Of a stretch of 64,000 bases of DNA, positions 59,735-64,000 are shown piece after piece. The notes beneath the pieces were generated by a model. It was not told the origin of the DNA and did not search any database. It was given only the letters and a program-made list of their open reading frames with translations. Position 1 is the first letter of the stretch, and the number at the start of each line of letters is the position of its first letter. This DNA comes from Falsiroseomonas sp051859025 (GTDB taxonomy: Bacteria; Pseudomonadota; Alphaproteobacteria; Acetobacterales; Acetobacteraceae): assembly GCF_051859025.1 (NCBI RefSeq), contig NZ_JBHYGL010000023.1, forward strand, positions 372,001 to 436,000, written 5' to 3'. A program made the translations under genes and the position numbers.

Positions 59735-60615
59735 CCGCGGGTGCTCGCCGTGTTGCGCCGGTGCGGCTGCGCGGGCGGTTCCGGCGCGGGGTTCTGCCGC
59801 AGCACGAGTCGGTCCGGCAGCCGCATGTCCACGGCGGCGAGCGGGCGGTCGAGCAGCGAGTTCCGCGCCTGCAGTTCCGACAGCCGGTTGAGCGCCGGCG
59901 CTTCCTGCCCTTCGGGGAGCAGGACATCGATGCCGTTATGCAGCCGCAGGTTCCAGCGCCGTTCGCCCACGCGCACCAGCGCCTGCGTGCGTTCCAGGAC
60001 ATTACGATGCGCCAGCAGCAGGTCGTACAGCGCGGCCGCATGCTTGTCGGCGCCCGCGCCCACCACCAGCGGGAGCGGCCCGAAGGCGTCCAGCGTTTCC
60101 GTGGCCACCACGCGGCCTTCGCGGTCGATCACGGCGAAGCGGCTGTTGTGCTGCCAGATCGCGAAGGGCGTGCGTTCCGTCAGCCGCACCAGGATCGTGC
60201 CGGGCAGTCGGCGTTCCACATGCGCGGCCTCCACCCAGGCGATCGTCTCCAGCCTTGCCTTCGCTTCCTCGGGCGAGAAGGCGAGCATGGGGTCGCCGCG
60301 CTGCGCGCCGATGGCGGCGCTGATCAGGTCCTGCGGCGTGTTGCGCCGGCCCTGGACCACCACTTCTGTCACCTCGAGCCCCGCGGCGAGGCCGAGGTCG
60401 CCGACATTCTCCACGACCGCGCGCATGCGCCCCGCGGGGTCCGACGCATAGACGGCGTAGCCGACACCGAGCACGAGGGCGGTTGCCATCAGGCCGAGCG
60501 CCGCGGGCCGCATGAGGCCGCGGCGGCGCTTGAGCCAGAGGCGCAGGCGGCTGGGACGGTCGGGATCGCGCCTTGCCGCGCGGGCGCGGGCGGAAACCGG
60601 GGCGTTACGGGCCAT
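59731..60615 (-). CDS. ftsQ: Cell division protein FtsQ
   Basis: This 294-residue bitopic protein has a basic cytosolic N-terminus, one membrane helix (AALGLMATALVLGVGYAVYA, about 37-56), POTRA domain (VTEVVVQGRRNTPQDLISAA) and the FtsQ beta domain (RTPFAIWQHNSRFAVIDREG). It links FtsA/FtsZ to septal synthesis. Its start lies 11 bases inside the end of ddl. Confidence 0.96.
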   Translation of the reverse strand: MARNAPVSARARAARRDPDRPSRLRLWLKRRRGLMRPAALGLMATALVLGVGYAVYASDPAGRMRAVVENVGDLGLAAGLEVTEVVVQGRRNTPQDLISAAIGAQRGDPMLAFSPEEAKARLETIAWVEAAHVERRLPGTILVRLTERTPFAIWQHNSRFAVIDREGRVVATETLDAFGPLPLVVGAGADKHAAALYDLLLAHRNVLERTQALVRVGERRWNLRLHNGIDVLLPEGQEAPALNRLSELQARNSLLDRPLAAVDMRLPDRLVLRQNPAPEPPAQPHRRNTASTRG

Positions 60616-61528
60616 GGCGCGCCTCCCTCACCATCCAGGCACAGAGGTCGGGGAAGGGAATGCCGACATGCGCGGCCTGTTCCGGCACCAGGCTGGTGCG
60701 CGTCATGCCGGGCTGGGTGTTCACTTCCAGCAGGTAGAGCTGCCCCGGCTCCCCCCCCGTATCGTCGTAGCGGAGATCGGCGCGGGAGACGCCGCGGCAG
60801 CCCAGCGCCTGGTGGGCCCTCAGCGCGATGTCCATCGCCTTCTGGCGCGTCGCCGGATGCACGGGCGCGGGCAGGGTGTGGTGGCTGCCGCCATCCGCGT
60901 ATTTGGCATCGTAGTCGTAGAAGACATGGCCGGTGGCGATCTCCGTCACCTCCAGCGTCCGGTCGTCCATCACGGCGACGGTCAGTTCGCGGCCGGGGAT
61001 GAAGGCCTCGACCATGATGCGGCGGTCGAACTTCCAGCGGCGCGCGATGTCGGCGCGGCGGTTGTCACCCTCCCGCAGGATCTCGACGCCGACGGAGGAG
61101 CCTTCGTTGACGGGTTTCACTACATAGGGGCGGGGCAGGGGGTCTTCCGCCTCCAACTCCTCCGGCGTCACGATCCGGCCGGGCGGGACGGGAAGCCCCG
61201 CCGCGGCAAAGGCCGCCTTGGACGCTGCCTTGTCCATGGCGAGGGAGGAGGCGCGCACGCCGGAATGCGTGTAGGGCAGGCCCATCCAGTCCAGCACGCC
61301 CTGGATGCAGCCATCCTCCCCGAAGCGGCCGTGCAGGGCGTTGAACACGGCATCGGGCTTCGCGGCCTGCAGCGCCGCGATCACCGCGCCCAGATCGGCG
61401 CCGACCTCGATGGAGGTCACGGTGAAGCCGGCCGCCTGCAGCGCGCCGATCACCTGCGCGCCTGTCGCCAGGCTCACGTCACGTTCGGCGGACACGCCGC
61501 CATGCAGGACCGCGACATGCATCGTCAT
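60605..61528 (-). CDS. ddl: D-alanine--D-alanine ligase
   Basis: This 307-residue ATP-grasp enzyme makes the peptidoglycan dipeptide. The start ATG 61528 overlaps the murB stop (ATGA). Visible motifs: VLHGGVSAERDVSL, LHGRFGEDGCIQG, MDKAASK, VKPVNEGSSVGV and LEVNTQPGMTRTSL. Confidence 0.96.
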   Translation of the reverse strand: MTMHVAVLHGGVSAERDVSLATGAQVIGALQAAGFTVTSIEVGADLGAVIAALQAAKPDAVFNALHGRFGEDGCIQGVLDWMGLPYTHSGVRASSLAMDKAASKAAFAAAGLPVPPGRIVTPEELEAEDPLPRPYVVKPVNEGSSVGVEILREGDNRRADIARRWKFDRRIMVEAFIPGRELTVAVMDDRTLEVTEIATGHVFYDYDAKYADGGSHHTLPAPVHPATRQKAMDIALRAHQALGCRGVSRADLRYDDTGGEPGQLYLLEVNTQPGMTRTSLVPEQAAHVGIPFPDLCAWMVREARHGP

Positions 61529-62442
61529 GGCATCACCTCGCCGATCCGCTTGATCTCCCATTCCAGCGTGATGCCGCTGGTGGCGAGGACGCGCGTGCGC
61601 ACCTCCTCGCCCAGTTCCTCGATATCGGCGGCGGTCGCGCTGCCGAGGTTGAGGAGGAAATTCGTGTGCTTCTCACTGACCTGCGCACCGCCGCGCACCA
61701 GGCCGCGGCAGCCCGCCGCATCGACCAGCGCCCAGGCCTTGGCGCCGGGTGGGTTCTTGAAGGTGGAACCGCCGGTGCGCGCCCGCACGGGCTGGGTCGC
61801 TTCCCGCGCCGTCCGGATCTCCGCCATGCGGGCCGCGATGGAAGCGGGGTCGCCCCGGCGCGCATGGAACCGCGCGCGCGCCACCACGCCGCGCGCGGGC
61901 AGAACCGCCTTGCGATAGGCAAAGTGGAGGTCGGCGGCGGTCAGGCGCAGCATGCCGCCAGGGGTGGCGATCTCCGCCCAGTCCAGCACGTCCTTCACCT
62001 CGGCCCCGTAGGCGCCGGCATTCATCGCCACGGCCCCGCCGATGGCGCCCGGGATACCGGAGAGGAATTCCAGCCCCGCCAGGCCCGCCGCCGCCGCATG
62101 TTCCGCCACCACGGCATCCAGCGCCGCGGCGCCGGCAATGATGCCGTCCGGCTCCACCACGATGTCGCCGAAGCCCTTGCCTGCCAGCCGCAGCACCACG
62201 CCCCGCACGCCGCCATCGCGGATGATGAGGTTGGAGGCAGCGCCGATCACCGCCAGCGGCATCTGGTCCGGCAGGTCCCGCAGCAGCAGCAGCAGGTCGT
62301 CCACATCCGCCGGGCGCACCAGCCATTCCGCGGCCCCGCCGACGCGGAACCAGGTGAAGGGCGCCAGGGGCGCCGCCTGCTGCACGCGGCCGCGGATCGG
62401 CGGCAGCGTGGCCCGGCTGCGCGGGTCCGTCATGGCCGTCAC
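61525..62442 (-). CDS. murB: UDP-N-acetylenolpyruvoylglucosamine reductase
   Basis: This flavoenzyme has up to 305 residues and reduces enolpyruvyl-UDP-GlcNAc to UDP-MurNAc. The start is GTG 62442 overlapping the murC stop (GTGA) or ATG 62433. It has FTWFRVGGAAEWLV, FLSGIPGAIGGAVAMNAGAYG (FAD pyrophosphate loop), catalytic Ser in RTGGSTFKNP and SEKHTNFLLN with the final Glu region. Confidence 0.96.
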   Translation of the reverse strand: MTAMTDPRSRATLPPIRGRVQQAAPLAPFTWFRVGGAAEWLVRPADVDDLLLLLRDLPDQMPLAVIGAASNLIIRDGGVRGVVLRLAGKGFGDIVVEPDGIIAGAAALDAVVAEHAAAAGLAGLEFLSGIPGAIGGAVAMNAGAYGAEVKDVLDWAEIATPGGMLRLTAADLHFAYRKAVLPARGVVARARFHARRGDPASIAARMAEIRTAREATQPVRARTGGSTFKNPPGAKAWALVDAAGCRGLVRGGAQVSEKHTNFLLNLGSATAADIEELGEEVRTRVLATSGITLEWEIKRIGEVMP

Positions 62443-63881
62443 TTGCTGCTGCCCACCAGGCGCGGCCTGGTGCGGGATTGCAGGGCGGTCAATTCATCCG
62501 GCAGGGCATGGGCCCAGGTCGTGATGTTGCCGGCGCCGAGGCAGACCACATAGTCGCCCGGCCGCGCGATGGCGTTCACCATCTCCGCGAGGCTGTCCGG
62601 GCCGGGCAGCGGCACCACGGAACGATGGCCGCGCGCGCGCAGCCCCTCCACCAGCGCATCGCGATCGACGCCCGGGATCGGCTGTTCGCCGGCGGCATAG
62701 ACATCGGCGATGATGACCGTGCCGGCATCGTTCATGCAGGCGCAGAAATCCTCGAACAGCGAGGCCAGGCGCGAATAGCGGTGCGGCTGGACGATGGCGA
62801 CGACATCGCGCGCCCCCGCCTGCCGCGCGGCCTTCAGCACCGCCGCGATCTCCACGGGATGATGGCCGTAATCGTCGATCACGGTGATGCCGCCGGCTTC
62901 CCCCGTGCGGGTGAAGCGGCGCTTCACGCCCTTGAACCCCATCAGGGCGGTGCGGATCGTGCCCTCGTCGATGTCCATCTCGACGCCGATGGCGACGGCG
63001 GCCAGCGCGTTCTGGACGTTGTGGCTGCCCAGCATCGGCAGGCGCATCGGCTTCAGCGTGCGGCTTCGGCCCGTGGCGCGGTCCCGCACCGCGACCTCGA
63101 ATGTCGCGCCCATGCGGTCCGTGATCAGCTTCTCCGCCCGCACATCCGCCTGGGGTGAGAAGCCGTAGGTGATGATGCGGCGATCGGACAGGCGGGGGAT
63201 CATCGCCTGCACTTCCGGGTGGTCCGCGCAGAGCACCGCGAAGCCGTAGAAGGGGATGTTGCCGACGAACTGGGCGTAGCCCTCCTTCATCGCCTCCTCG
63301 GTCCCCCAATGGTCCAGGTGTTCCGGGTCCATGTTGGTGACGACGGCACAGACGGCGGGCAGCTTCAGGAAGGAGCCGTCGCTTTCATCCGCCTCCACCA
63401 CCATCCAGTCGCCGGAACCGAGGCGCGTATTGGTGCCATAGGCGTTGATGATGCCGCCATTGATGACGGTGGGGTCGAGCTTCGCGGCTTCCAGCACCGC
63501 GGCCACCAGGCTGGTCGTCGTGGTCTTGCCATGGGTGCCGCCGATCGCGACCGCCCATTTCAGCCGCATCAACTCCGCCAGCATTTCCGCGCGCCGCACC
63601 ACCGGGATCAGCCGCGCGCGCGCCGCCTGCACTTCCGGGTTGTCGCGCTTGACGGCGGTGGAAACGACGACGACCTGCGCGGCGCCCAGGTTGGCGGCTT
63701 CATGCCCCACCATCACGGGGATGCCGACTTCGCGCAGGCGGGTGACGTTGTAGCCTTCCGCGATGTCGCTGCCCTGGACCGTGTAGCCGAGGTTGTGCAG
63801 CACCTGCGCGATGCCGGACATTCCGATGCCGCCGATGCCGACGAAATGGATGGGGCCGATCGAGAGGGGAAGGGCGCGCAT
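62439..63881 (-). CDS. murC: UDP-N-acetylmuramate--L-alanine ligase
   Basis: This 480-residue Mur ligase has an N-terminal Rossmann motif VGIGGIGMSGIAQVL, P-loop GGTHGKTTTTSLVA, central DESDGSF motif and C-terminal DDYGHHPVEIAAVL. It adds L-Ala to UDP-MurNAc. Its start lies a base before the murG stop, so the cluster is tightly packed. Confidence 0.97.
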   Translation of the reverse strand: MRALPLSIGPIHFVGIGGIGMSGIAQVLHNLGYTVQGSDIAEGYNVTRLREVGIPVMVGHEAANLGAAQVVVVSTAVKRDNPEVQAARARLIPVVRRAEMLAELMRLKWAVAIGGTHGKTTTTSLVAAVLEAAKLDPTVINGGIINAYGTNTRLGSGDWMVVEADESDGSFLKLPAVCAVVTNMDPEHLDHWGTEEAMKEGYAQFVGNIPFYGFAVLCADHPEVQAMIPRLSDRRIITYGFSPQADVRAEKLITDRMGATFEVAVRDRATGRSRTLKPMRLPMLGSHNVQNALAAVAIGVEMDIDEGTIRTALMGFKGVKRRFTRTGEAGGITVIDDYGHHPVEIAAVLKAARQAGARDVVAIVQPHRYSRLASLFEDFCACMNDAGTVIIADVYAAGEQPIPGVDRDALVEGLRARGHRSVVPLPGPDSLAEMVNAIARPGDYVVCLGAGNITTWAHALPDELTALQSRTRPRLVGSSK

Positions 63882-64000
63882 CTAGCGGGACTCCGGGCGC
63901 GCGGGAGGGCGCGTCAATTCTGGCGCCTCGGCGCGGTTGGTCAGGTTCAGCAGCAGATCGGCCAGCCGCCGCGCCGCATCGGGACGCGCCAGCCGTGAAG
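63882..64000 (-). CDS. murG: murG 3' end (lipid II GlcNAc transferase), partial
   Basis: Only the last 38 or so codons are present. They end in a helix (ARPDAARRLADLLLNLTNRAE) and a Pro-rich tail. The call rests on position directly before murC and on the typical MurG terminal helix with paired Leu residues. The rest lies beyond the right edge. Confidence 0.75.
   Translation of the reverse strand, partial: SRLARPDAARRLADLLLNLTNRAEAPELTRPPARPESR

Overview
The window looks like chromosome from a GC-rich alphaproteobacterium. The Acetobacteraceae (Roseomonas-like) are my best guess, from the base composition, the alphaproteobacterial style of the cell-division cluster (with lpxC, bamD, recN and ligA attached) and a FnrN/FixK-type regulator. 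The genus is inference, not shown by the sequence.

Layout. (1) 1-14.0 kb, minus strand: a type I polyketide synthase locus. A type II thioesterase is followed by a 3361-residue bimodular PKS and a second PKS that runs off the left edge. All three are translationally coupled. Only the first module has an acyltransferase. (2) 14.2-16.9 kb: a small basic protein, a small acidic protein and an ABC1/UbiB-type kinase. (3) 17.0-21.2 kb: an RND efflux adaptor and pump. (4) 21.3-24.9 kb: three tandem paralogues, each with a TerB-like helical half followed by a COQ4-like half, and a small protein with a nitrile-hydratase-leader (NHLP)-like N-terminus coupled to the second paralogue. (5) 25.0-33.07 kb: tRNA-Thr(GGT) with an 8 kb integrated island, bounded by a 30-bp direct repeat of the tRNA 3' end. 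The island carries a tyrosine integrase, a serine recombinase, a DUF4393/Abi-alpha-like protein, a DUF2939-like protein and several unknown genes. (6) 33.1-33.8 kb: a Crp/Fnr gene broken by a one-base frameshift. (7) 33.9-37.7 kb: an orphan phage tail-spike cassette. (8) 38.0-42.0 kb: a polyamine ABC transporter in potFGHI order. (9) 42.0-49.6 kb: two class I aminotransferases, GNAT acetyltransferases, DinB, a haloacetate-dehalogenase-like hydrolase, a beta-hydroxyacid dehydrogenase and a lactonase-like metallohydrolase. (10) 50-64 kb, minus strand: ligA, recN, bamD, lpxC, ftsZ, ftsA, ftsQ, ddl, murB, murC and the end of murG, i.e. envelope synthesis, division and DNA repair in housekeeping order.

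The most unusual parts are the PKS architecture (one acyltransferase for at least three ketosynthase modules, and a third module with decayed DH and ER domains) and the TerB-COQ4/NHLP cluster. That cluster lies close to a COQ8/UbiB-like kinase and an RND pump. I know of no characterised system with that gene set. A joint function, for example handling a quinone-like or polyketide lipid, is only a hypothesis.
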